Shown piece by piece: positions 1-5,049 of a stretch of DNA of 5,049 bases. The stretch spans positions 1 to 5,049 of the forward strand of contig CAMOVS010000129.1 in the NCBI GenBank assembly GCA_946627575.1, written 5' to 3'. The notes beneath the pieces are model-generated. The model was given only the letters and a program-made list of their open reading frames with translations, was not told where the DNA came from and did no database searches. The position numbers and the translations under genes are program-made. Numbering within the stretch: position 1 is the stretch's first letter; each line of letters starts with the position of its first letter. This stretch comes from an uncultured Lachnospiraceae bacterium (GTDB lineage: Bacteria; Bacillota; Clostridia; Lachnospirales; Lachnospiraceae).

Positions 1-55
1 CATAAAATAGAGAAGATGTTTTCATTAGATTGTACGTGTCTCCGAAATAATGAAA

Positions 56-120
56 AGATCATGAATAATATTTAGAATACCTATATGCGGATTCTTCGGA
101 ATCCCATTCATCATTGATCT
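56..120 (+). promoter_or_regulatory. Candidate structured leader of rpsT mRNA
   Basis: Seen: GGATTC (89-94) and GAATCC (99-104) form a perfect 6-bp stem closed by a TTCG loop, the very stable cUUCGg tetraloop. ATG 85-87 and CAT 105-107 can extend it past a bulged C88. As an alternative, AGATC 56-60 can pair with GATCT 116-120 and ATGAAT 61-66 with ATTCAT 106-111, leaving four bulged bases, so an outer helix would end right at the Shine-Dalgarno (121-126). There is no T tract, so this is not a terminator. A possible -10 (AATAAT, 46-51) would start transcription near 57, at the foot of the outer helix, but it has no good -35. Known: S20 represses its own translation in E. coli. Inference: this is an autoregulatory leader; it matches no leader family that I recognise. 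Confidence 0.4.
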
Positions 121-133
121 GGAGGTGTACAGA

Positions 134-397
134 TTGGCCAATATCAAATCTGCTAAGAAAAGAATCAGAGTCATCGAAAGAAAGACTTTACGTAACAAGA
201 TGATCAAGTCCCGCGTGAAGACAGCCATCAAGAAGGTTGATGCTGCCATCGCTGCCAGCGATAAAGAAGCAGCTGCTGCAGCATTGAAGAATGCGATTTC
301 CGAGATCAGCAGGGCAGCTTCCAAAGGCGTATTCCATAAGAATACCGCTTCCAGAAAAGTTGGCCGCCTGACCAAGGCTGTCAACAAGATTGCGTAA
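134..397 (+). CDS. rpsT: 30S ribosomal protein S20
   Basis: Encodes S20 (bS20), a primary binder of 16S rRNA in the small ribosomal subunit, as an 87-residue protein, the usual length. The N-terminus MANIKSAKKRIRV, the Lys/Ala-rich helical middle and the C-terminal KGVFHKNTASRKVGRLTKAVN block are the family signature. The start is TTG 134, placed 7 bases after GGAGGT (121-126) and giving the conserved MANIKSAKKR. An upstream in-frame GTG at 125 lies inside the Shine-Dalgarno and would add three non-conserved residues, so it is rejected. E. coli rpsT also starts with UUG, and there the weak start takes part in autoregulation. The gene is monocistronic here: a structured leader precedes it and a strong terminator follows 23 bases after the stop. 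Confidence 0.97.
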   Translation: MANIKSAKKRIRVIERKTLRNKMIKSRVKTAIKKVDAAIAASDKEAAAAALKNAISEISRAASKGVFHKNTASRKVGRLTKAVNKIA

Positions 398-420
398 TCG
401 ATCAGATAAAGAACCATTCA

Positions 421-460
421 TACCCCGGAAGGAGCGGCTGCCTTCCGGGGTATTGTTGTT
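421..460 (+). terminator. Intrinsic terminator of rpsT
   Basis: TACCCCGGAAGG (421-432) and CCTTCCGGGGTA (441-452) form a perfect 12-bp stem with an 8-base loop, followed by the T-rich tail TTGTTGTT (453-460). It begins 23 bases after the rpsT stop. It separates rpsT from the lepA unit, so lepA needs its own promoter. Confidence 0.92.
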
Positions 461-486
461 CATTTAAATAAAATTGATTCAAAGAA

Positions 487-516
487 TAACCATATGGGGA
501 TCTCTCATGTTATAAT
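487..516 (+). promoter_or_regulatory. Extended -10 promoter upstream of lepA
   Basis: A consensus -10 TATAAT (511-516) is preceded by TG at 508-509, giving the extended form TGnTATAAT. The best -35 at an acceptable distance is TAACCA (487-492, 18-base spacer), which is poor, but an extended -10 promoter often tolerates that. Predicted transcription start is about 522-524, exactly where the self-complementary segment begins. This is the first good promoter after the rpsT terminator and probably drives the structured RNA, lepA, or both. Confidence 0.6.
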
Positions 517-521
517 GAATC

Positions 522-640
522 ATGTTGTATGCTTCCTGGGGCAGGTGGTCCGGGTGATCACGCAAAAAGCGATTGGACCAATAGCGGAAACTCGGGAACG
601 GTCCTTGCAGCAGGGCGATCTGCAACATCTTTTGATTTTT
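522..640 (+). ncRNA. Candidate structured RNA or attenuator leader before lepA
   Basis: Read by eye, the segment folds into a closed structure. ATGTTGTA (522-529) pairs with TGCAACAT (621-628, one G-U). TCCTG (534-538) pairs with CAGGG (611-615). GCAGG (541-545) pairs with CCTTGC (603-608, bulged T605). TGGTCC (546-551) pairs with GGACCA (575-580) and holds an inner CGC-AAAAA-GCG hairpin (561-571). Bases 581-602 are purine-rich and unpaired. Competing pairs exist: GGACC 575-579 with GGTCC 600-604, and TTGCAG 605-610 with CTGCAA 620-625, the latter followed by a T-rich run (630-640) like a terminator. So it could be a small RNA of about 115 nt or a two-state attenuator controlling lepA. I match it to no riboswitch, T-box, 6S or SRP RNA. 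No folding was computed. Confidence 0.4.
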
Positions 641-686
641 ACGTCATTTATTTTACATCATTTATATAAAAACGGAGGAAATTGAT

Positions 687-2501
687 TTGTCCCAGACAGA
701 CCAAAGCAAAATCAGAAATTTCTGTATCATAGCTCATATTGACCACGGCAAGTCCACCCTGGCGGACCGTATTATCGAAAAGACCGGTCTCCTCACGGAA
801 AGAGAGATGCAGGATCAGGTTCTCGATAATATGGATCTGGAGAGGGAGAGGGGCATCACCATCAAGTCCCAGGCAGTTCGTATTATCTATAAGGCAAATG
901 ACGGTCAGGAGTATACCTTTAATTTGATAGACACTCCCGGACATGTCGACTTCAATTATGAGGTCAGCCGCAGTCTTGCTGCCTGCGAGGGGGCCATCCT
1001 GGTAGTAGATGCCGCCCAGGGAATCGAGGCCCAGACTCTGGCCAATGTCTACCTGGCTCTGGATCATGATCTGGAGATTATGCCTGTGATCAACAAGATC
1101 GACCTGCCCAGCGCCGAACCGGACCGGGTAGCGGCAGAGATCGAGGACGTGATCGGAATCGAGGCGGAGGATGCACCCAGGATTTCCGCGAAAAACGGTA
1201 TCAACATTGAAGAGGTGCTGGAGCAGATTGTGGAGAAGATCCCGGCACCGGGCGGAAGCCCTGACCATCCTCTTCAGGCTCTGATCTTTGACAGCCTCTA
1301 CGACTCCTATAAAGGCGTTATTGTCTTTGCCCGGATTATGGAAGGCCGTATCTCCAGAGGTACCAACATGCTGATGATGGCGACCGGTGCCAAGGCTGAA
1401 GTTGTGGAGGTGGGTATCTTTGGAGCCGGTCAGTTTATCCCTTGCGACGAGCTGTCCGCCGGCATGGTAGGATACATTACCGCCAGCCTGAAGAATGTGA
1501 AGGACACCCGGGTGGGTGATACGGTAACCGATGCAGACAATCCCTGTGATCAGCCTCTGCCCGGATATAAAAAGGTCCTGCCTATGGTTTATACAGGCAT
1601 TTACCCTGCAGATGGCGCCAAGTATCCTGACCTCAGGGATGCCCTGGAGAAGCTTCAGCTTAATGACGCAGCCCTTCAATATGAACCGGAGACTTCCGTA
1701 GCCCTGGGCTTCGGATTCCGATGCGGCTTCCTGGGCCTTCTCCATCTGGAGATCATCCAGGAAAGACTGGAGAGAGAGTACGATCTGGACCTGGTAACTA
1801 CAGCCCCCAGTGTTATTTACAAGGTTCACCAGACAGATGGGACGGTCTTTGACCTGACCAATCCCACCAATCTGCCCGACCCATCCACCATCGAGTACAT
1901 GGAAGAACCTATCGTATCCGCCGAGATCATGGTAACCAAAGACTATGTAGGACCCATTATGACTCTTTGTCAGGAGCGTCGGGGTGTCTACATTTCCATG
2001 GAATATATGGAAGAAACCAGGGCTCTGCTAAAATATGAACTGCCCCTCAATGAGATCATCTATGATTTCTTTGACGCCTTAAAGTCCAGATCCAGGGGTT
2101 ATGCTTCCTTCGACTATGATCTGAAAGGCTACCAGCGATCCGACCTTGTTAAGCTGGATATTCTTATTAATAGAGAATCCGTCGACGCCCTTTCCTTCAT
2201 CGTCCATTCCTCCACTGCCTACGAGCGGGGACGGAAGATCTGTGAGACCCTCAAGGAAGAGATCCCAAGGCACCTGTTCGAGATCCCCATCCAGGCAGCT
2301 ATCGGGAGCAAGATCATCGCCAGAGAAACCGTCAAGGCCGTCCGCAAAGATGTCCTGGCCAAATGTTACGGCGGCGACATAACCCGCAAGAAGAAGCTGC
2401 TTGAGAAACAAAAAGAAGGAAAGAAGCGAATGCGGCAGGTAGGCAGCGTAGAGGTACCCCAGAAAGCATTTATGAGTGTCCTCAAATTGAATGAAGATTA
2501 A
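687..2501 (+). CDS. lepA: Elongation factor 4 (LepA), ribosomal GTPase
   Basis: Encodes LepA/EF4, a translational GTPase that acts on ribosomes and is linked to back-translocation, initiation and 30S assembly. It has 604 residues, the family norm. G motifs are complete: G1 AHIDHGKST (16-24), G2 RERGITI (53-59), G3 DTPGH (82-86), G4 NKID (136-139) and G5 SAK (167-169). EF-G-like domains II, III and V follow, then the LepA-specific C-terminal domain, recognised by [21 protein letters not shown] and [24 protein letters not shown] split across the last 150 residues. Start TTG 687 gives [15 protein letters not shown] and lies 8 bases after GGAGG (674-678). A promoter and a structured segment precede it. 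No terminator follows, so the next gene (88 bases on) is probably co-transcribed. The GTPase looks intact. Confidence 0.99.
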   Translation: MSQTDQSKIRNFCIIAHIDHGKSTLADRIIEKTGLLTEREMQDQVLDNMDLERERGITIKSQAVRIIYKANDGQEYTFNLIDTPGHVDFNYEVSRSLAACEGAILVVDAAQGIEAQTLANVYLALDHDLEIMPVINKIDLPSAEPDRVAAEIEDVIGIEAEDAPRISAKNGINIEEVLEQIVEKIPAPGGSPDHPLQALIFDSLYDSYKGVIVFARIMEGRISRGTNMLMMATGAKAEVVEVGIFGAGQFIPCDELSAGMVGYITASLKNVKDTRVGDTVTDADNPCDQPLPGYKKVLPMVYTGIYPADGAKYPDLRDALEKLQLNDAALQYEPETSVALGFGFRCGFLGLLHLEIIQERLEREYDLDLVTTAPSVIYKVHQTDGTVFDLTNPTNLPDPSTIEYMEEPIVSAEIMVTKDYVGPIMTLCQERRGVYISMEYMEETRALLKYELPLNEIIYDFFDALKSRSRGYASFDYDLKGYQRSDLVKLDILINRESVDALSFIVHSSTAYERGRKICETLKEEIPRHLFEIPIQAAIGSKIIARETVKAVRKDVLAKCYGGDITRKKKLLEKQKEGKKRMRQVGSVEVPQKAFMSVLKLNED

Positions 2502-2589
2502 GCTGAGGGGAACAGTTCTCTAATTCAGTTCTGAACAAAAACAATTATAAACTCATCATGAGACTGGATGAGAAGGGAGGAGGCAGAGT

Positions 2590-3114
2590 ATGCTGGCTTT
2601 TACTTTATTAAAGAATCTCTATTACGAACTGGATCCGGTTAAAATGCCTGATTCCAGGGAGACCCGGCGGGGGGACGCCCGCTTCAGACTGGTCCCCCTT
2701 CAACTGCCGGAAACTCCGGAATTTACGGAGCTTATAGCGGAGGAACGATATGTCCCCTATGGCAGCCTCTATTATTTCTATATTAATGATGACCGGTCCC
2801 ATGCGGAACTGACGGACCTGCGCAGCAAGCGTTTTCTCCTGTCTTTTTACAGGACCCTTTTTCCCAATTATCTCAAGGAAGAATACAGGGCGGGATTTCC
2901 TCTGGATGACAGCCCCGAAACAGCAAAATTACTTTCTTCTATCAATATTCTTGACTGTTTTGAGGTCGATCATATGCCGGGATACGACCGGGGATATGCC
3001 TATCATGAGATCCTGACGGTGGAAGATCTCAGGGCCGGAAAAACAGGGGATGAGCATAAGCCTAAAACCGCTTTTCCTGGTATGACTTTCACGGATAAAT
3101 ACAGGCCGAAATGA
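2590..3114 (+). CDS. Protein of unknown function, 174 residues, between lepA and hemW
   Basis: I do not recognise this protein. The reading frame is probably real: ATG 2590 sits 6 bases after a very strong ribosome binding site, GGGAGGAGG (2575-2583), the frame fills the gap between lepA and hemW, and a terminator follows its stop by 10 bases. The product looks soluble, with no signal peptide or membrane segment. It is rich in tyrosine (14 of 174), clustered at RYVPYGSLYYFYIND (53-67) and GYDRGYAYHE (131-140), and has a single cysteine (DCFEVD). The N-terminus MLAFTLLKNLYYELDP is hydrophobic but short. The tail is polar (KTGDEHKPKTAF). No catalytic or nucleotide-binding motif is evident. It probably shares lepA mRNA; a weak TATAAA (2546-2551) could be a separate -10. 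Nothing in the sequence links it to EF4 or heme function. Confidence 0.8.
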   Translation: MLAFTLLKNLYYELDPVKMPDSRETRRGDARFRLVPLQLPETPEFTELIAEERYVPYGSLYYFYINDDRSHAELTDLRSKRFLLSFYRTLFPNYLKEEYRAGFPLDDSPETAKLLSSINILDCFEVDHMPGYDRGYAYHEILTVEDLRAGKTGDEHKPKTAFPGMTFTDKYRPK

Positions 3115-3115
3115 T

Positions 3116-3121
3116 TATAAT
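3116..3121 (+). promoter_or_regulatory. Candidate -10 element for hemW
   Basis: A consensus TATAAT lies 1 base after the stop codon of the upstream gene. No good -35 is seen 16-18 bases upstream, and the TG (3112-3113) is one base too far for a standard extended -10. Transcription would start near 3128, inside the left arm of the terminator hairpin, giving an mRNA that lacks the outer base pairs of that hairpin. Only 24 bases separate the terminator tail from the hemW start, so no promoter fits after it. Confidence 0.35.
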
Positions 3122-3124
3122 GAT

Positions 3125-3162
3125 GGGTCCGGATGCCGTCGACGTCCGGACCTCAACTTTTT
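3125..3162 (+). terminator. Intrinsic terminator after the unknown gene, just before hemW
   Basis: GGTCCGGA (3126-3133) and TCCGGACC (3145-3152) form a perfect 8-bp stem. T3134-G3144, G3135-C3143 and G3125-T3153 extend it to about 11 bp around a 7-base loop. A five-T run follows at 3158-3162 after CAAC. It would end the lepA and unknown-gene transcript 24 bases before the hemW start codon, acting as a full stop or a partial one that lets some read-through reach hemW. Confidence 0.82.
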
Positions 3163-3186
3163 ATAGAGATTAGTGAGGAAAAGATC

Positions 3187-4341
3187 ATGTCCATCGAACT
3201 ATATATCCACATACCATTCTGCATAAGGAAATGTAATTATTGCGACTTTCTCTCTTTTCCCATAAGGGAGGGGGCTGCTTTTTTTTGCTATATGGACGCC
3301 CTCTGCCAGGAAGTCCGAAAGACTGCGGAACACATAGGCATGATGACCCCGGTCAGCACGGTTTTTATCGGAGGCGGAACTCCATCCATTCTCCCACCCG
3401 GAGCCATAGCCGGGCTTCTTGATAAGGTTGGCAGTCAATTTGCTCTGGAAAAGGGGGCAGAGATCAGCATGGAGGCGAATCCGGGCACGCTGACCCGAGA
3501 AAAACTGGATGAATACAGGGCGGCAGGCGTCAACCGGCTAAGCATAGGCCTACAGTCGCCGGATGACGGCCTTCTCACCAGATTAGGCAGAATCCATACC
3601 TGGAGAGACTTCCTGGATAATTATGATCAGGCCAGGAAGGCAGGCTTTGATAATATCAATATTGATATGATGAGCGGCCTGCCGGGACAATCGGAGGAGA
3701 ACTATGAGGAAGGTCTTCGAAAGGTTCTTGCCCTGAAGCCGGAACATATCTCCTCCTACAGCCTGATTCTGGAGCAAGGAACTCCTTTTTATGACGATCC
3801 GGCAACCCTGTCCGATCTTCCTGACGAGGAGACCGACCGGTCAATGTACCGAAGAACCAAAGAGATCCTGGGAGAATACGGCTACCACCGCTATGAGATA
3901 TCCAATTATTCCCTGATGGGTAAAGAATGCCGGCACAATCTGGGCTACTGGTCGGGCACTCCCTATATTGGTCTGGGTCTGGGGGCTTCATCATACTGGA
4001 AAGAAGAAAAAAGCATTTTCCCATCCAGATTCTCCAATACAAGAGACCTGGATCGCTATCTGCAAGACCCCTTTATCCCTTTTGAGAAGAGAGATTGCTA
4101 TGAGAGAATAGAGGAGAAGGACTATATGGAAGAGTACATGTTCCTGGGCCTGCGACGGATGGAAGGGGTCTCCATAAAGCAATTCGACCGGTCTTTCTCT
4201 GCTTCCATGGAGGAAGTCTACGGAAGTGTTCTAAAAAAATATGAGGAGCTGGGCCTGATGGAAAGAAGGGGAGATCAGGTCTGTCTTACAGAAGCCGGAA
4301 TTGATGTCAGCGATTACATATTTACAGACTTTATGCTTTGA
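3187..4341 (+). CDS. hemW: Radical-SAM heme chaperone HemW
   Basis: Encodes HemW, a cytoplasmic radical-SAM-fold protein that binds heme and delivers it to target proteins. It is often labelled HemN-like coproporphyrinogen III oxidase. Seen in the 384 residues: the cluster motif C12-x3-C16-x2-C19-D-F21, where the Phe marks HemW (HemN has a fourth Cys); GGGTPS (62-67) for SAM binding; EANPGT (96-101); RLSIGLQS (117-124); DMMSGLPGQ (160-168); and HNLGYW (250-255), the HNxxYW heme-binding motif. A winged-helix-like C-terminal region follows. Length is normal. The start is ATG 3187, preceded by GAGGAA (3175-3180) and giving MSIELYIHIPFC. The in-frame ATG at 3133 lies inside the terminator hairpin and adds 18 residues not expected in the family. 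A run of eight T (3279-3286) lies in codons for AAFFC. No terminator is seen after the stop. Confidence 0.97.
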   Translation: MSIELYIHIPFCIRKCNYCDFLSFPIREGAAFFCYMDALCQEVRKTAEHIGMMTPVSTVFIGGGTPSILPPGAIAGLLDKVGSQFALEKGAEISMEANPGTLTREKLDEYRAAGVNRLSIGLQSPDDGLLTRLGRIHTWRDFLDNYDQARKAGFDNINIDMMSGLPGQSEENYEEGLRKVLALKPEHISSYSLILEQGTPFYDDPATLSDLPDEETDRSMYRRTKEILGEYGYHRYEISNYSLMGKECRHNLGYWSGTPYIGLGLGASSYWKEEKSIFPSRFSNTRDLDRYLQDPFIPFEKRDCYERIEEKDYMEEYMFLGLRRMEGVSIKQFDRSFSASMEEVYGSVLKKYEELGLMERRGDQVCLTEAGIDVSDYIFTDFML

Positions 4342-4397
4342 GCTTCCTCTTTAAGAATCTTCTTTCATTGGATGGAAAATATTTTTAAAACTATCTC

Positions 4398-4426
4398 TTG
4401 ACAACAGAAAAGGTTAGTGATACTTT
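4398..4426 (+). promoter_or_regulatory. Promoter of hrcA (heat-shock operon)
   Basis: A perfect -35 TTGACA (4398-4403) is followed after 17 bases by TACTTT (4421-4426), which keeps the three most important -10 bases (T1, A2, T6). An alternative -10, GATACT (4419-4424), has a 15-base spacer. Predicted start is near 4433, a few bases before CIRCE, the usual arrangement for a vegetative promoter repressed by HrcA. Confidence 0.75.
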
Positions 4427-4432
4427 ATCACT
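4416..4432 (+). promoter_or_regulatory. Perfect inverted repeat over the hrcA -10, candidate second operator
   Basis: AGTGATA (4416-4422) and TATCACT (4426-4432) are exact reverse complements around CTT. The repeat covers the whole predicted -10 and ends just before the predicted transcription start, so it would act as DNA rather than as an RNA hairpin. It is separate from CIRCE, which starts 8 bases later. It does not match the CtsR, LexA, Rex or PerR/Fur consensus well, so the regulator is unknown. A 7-bp palindrome may also arise by chance in AT-rich DNA. Confidence 0.45.
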
Positions 4433-4439
4433 GTAGATG

Positions 4440-4466
4440 TTAGCACTCGGTCAATCTGAGTGCTAA
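4440..4466 (+). promoter_or_regulatory. CIRCE operator (HrcA binding site)
   Basis: TTAGCACTC (4440-4448), a 9-base spacer and GAGTGCTAA (4458-4466) match the CIRCE consensus in every position. HrcA, folded with help from GroEL, binds here and represses the operon; heat stress relieves this. It lies just after the predicted transcription start and 24 bases before the hrcA start codon, so hrcA controls itself and presumably grpE-dnaK-dnaJ beyond the window. Confidence 0.98.
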
Positions 4467-4490
4467 TAAAATGATCGGAAGGAGGTGCCT

Positions 4491-5049
4491 ATGGAGTTAG
4501 ATGAGCGAAAAACCAGGATATTAAAAGCCATTATATCAACATATCTTGAAACCGGTGATCCGGTAGGCAGCCGGACCATTTCCAAGGTGGCTGATCTGAA
4601 GCTGAGTTCAGCGACCATTCGTAATGAGATGGCCGACCTTGAAGAGATGGGATACATCATACAGCCTCATACTTCAGCCGGCAGAATACCTTCGGATCTT
4701 GGCTACCGCTATTACGTCAATCTTCTTATGGAAGAAACGGATGAGTTAAAAGAAAGGGATGAAGAAAGGGAAAGAGCCCACCAGGAACTCCTTCGCAAGA
4801 TGGACCGGATGGAAGTGGTTCTTAAGAATGTGGCGGATTCCCTGGCGGCCAATACCAATTACGCGACTTTGGTGACAACCCCCCAGATCGGGGCTTCCAA
4901 GCTCAAGTTTATCCAGCTTTCTATGGTGGATTCCGATCGGCTTTTGATCGTCATTGTCGTGGGAAATGAGACAGTAAAGAATGTTCTTATGAACGTAGAG
5001 GCACCTCTTGCCAATGATGAGATCCTCAAAATGAACATACTTCTTAATT
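4491..5049 (+). CDS. hrcA: Heat-inducible transcription repressor HrcA (5' part, cut by window end)
   Basis: Encodes the N-terminal 186 residues of HrcA, the repressor of class I heat-shock genes; the family is about 340-350 residues long, so roughly half is present. An N-terminal winged-helix DNA-binding domain (about 1-75) carries TGDPVGSRTIS (21-31) and the hallmark block SSATIRNEMADLEEMG (39-54), QPHTSAGRIPSDLGYRYYV (58-76). A charged helical segment (about 80-115) and the start of the GAF-like dimerisation domain (LVTTPQIG, KLKFIQL, LLIVIVVG) follow. Start ATG 4491 lies 5 bases after AAGGAGG (4479-4485). The gene follows CIRCE, which its product binds. The frame is open to the window edge with no defect. 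Confidence 0.98.
   Translation, partial: MELDERKTRILKAIISTYLETGDPVGSRTISKVADLKLSSATIRNEMADLEEMGYIIQPHTSAGRIPSDLGYRYYVNLLMEETDELKERDEERERAHQELLRKMDRMEVVLKNVADSLAANTNYATLVTTPQIGASKLKFIQLSMVDSDRLLIVIVVGNETVKNVLMNVEAPLANDEILKMNILLN

Noticed and set aside
1..75. Open frame from the window edge to TAG 73-75, possibly the end of an upstream gene
   Set aside because: It is only 24 codons, AT-rich, and shows no recognisable C-terminus of HolA or any other expected neighbour.
522..557. Mini-frame MLYASWGRWSG with two Trp codons, a possible leader peptide
   Set aside because: It would start at the very first base of the predicted transcript with no ribosome binding site, and no Trp-related gene follows.
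552..571. GGGTGATCACGC followed by AAAAAGCG resembles a T-box antiterminator
   Set aside because: The essential TGGN that pairs with the tRNA CCA end is TGAT here, no Stem I or specifier loop is seen, and lepA is not a usual T-box target.
522..640. Small SRP (4.5S) RNA, given the size and closed ends
   Set aside because: The invariant GGAAGCAGC and GGAA tetraloop region of SRP helix 8 is absent.
494..685. Open frame of 63 codons between rpsT and lepA, stopping just before lepA
   Set aside because: It has no ribosome binding site, starts upstream of and runs through the predicted promoter, and resembles neither Gpr nor SpoIIP.
648..1829. Long open frame of 393 codons on the - strand, antisense to lepA
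   Set aside because: It lies wholly opposite an unmistakable LepA, has no family resemblance, and is best explained by codon bias in lepA.
2552..2572. Hairpin CTCATC / GATGAG just before the ribosome binding site of the unknown gene
   Set aside because: It is only 6 bp of weak pairing with a 9-base loop and no T tract, so it is expected by chance at this length.
2881..3523. 13-base direct repeat GAATACAGGGCGG at 2881-2893 and 3511-3523
   Set aside because: Both copies lie in coding sequence and encode EYRA in unrelated proteins, so this is a chance match.

Overview
The window carries a conserved block of Gram-positive housekeeping genes, all on the + strand: rpsT (ribosomal protein S20), lepA (EF4 GTPase), an unrecognised 174-residue gene, hemW (radical-SAM heme chaperone) and the 5' part of hrcA (heat-shock repressor), which the window end cuts. 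A perfect CIRCE operator, strong AGGAGG-type ribosome binding sites, intrinsic terminators and the order rpsT ... lepA - hemW - hrcA point to a Firmicute. The gene set and a G+C content of roughly half suggest a Clostridia member, perhaps Lachnospiraceae-like. Taxonomy below class is inference.

Layout. Bases 1-133 are a leader with a UUCG-capped hairpin and a longer-range helix in front of rpsT, which starts at TTG 134 and ends in a strong terminator (421-460). Bases 461-686 hold an extended -10 promoter followed at its predicted start point by about 115 nt with extensive self-complementarity and a U-rich tail, then the ribosome binding site of lepA (TTG 687). LepA (687-2501) is followed after 88 bases by a gene of unknown function (2590-3114). 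A terminator (3125-3162) closes that unit, and a TATAAT just before it may start hemW (3187-4341). A new transcription unit begins after hemW: a TTGACA promoter, a palindrome over its -10, CIRCE, and hrcA (4491 to the window end).

Function. These genes serve protein synthesis and quality control (S20, EF4), heme delivery (HemW) and CIRCE-based heat-shock control (HrcA). grpE, dnaK and dnaJ probably follow hrcA beyond the window. In Bacillus, and in many spore-forming Clostridia, gpr and spoIIP lie between rpsT and lepA. Here only 289 bases separate the two genes, with no trace of either, which hints at an organism that does not form spores or has rearranged this locus.

No protein here looks like a new defence or mobile system. 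The most promising undescribed elements are the structured RNA before lepA, the rpsT leader, the unknown gene 2590-3114 and the palindrome over the hrcA promoter.
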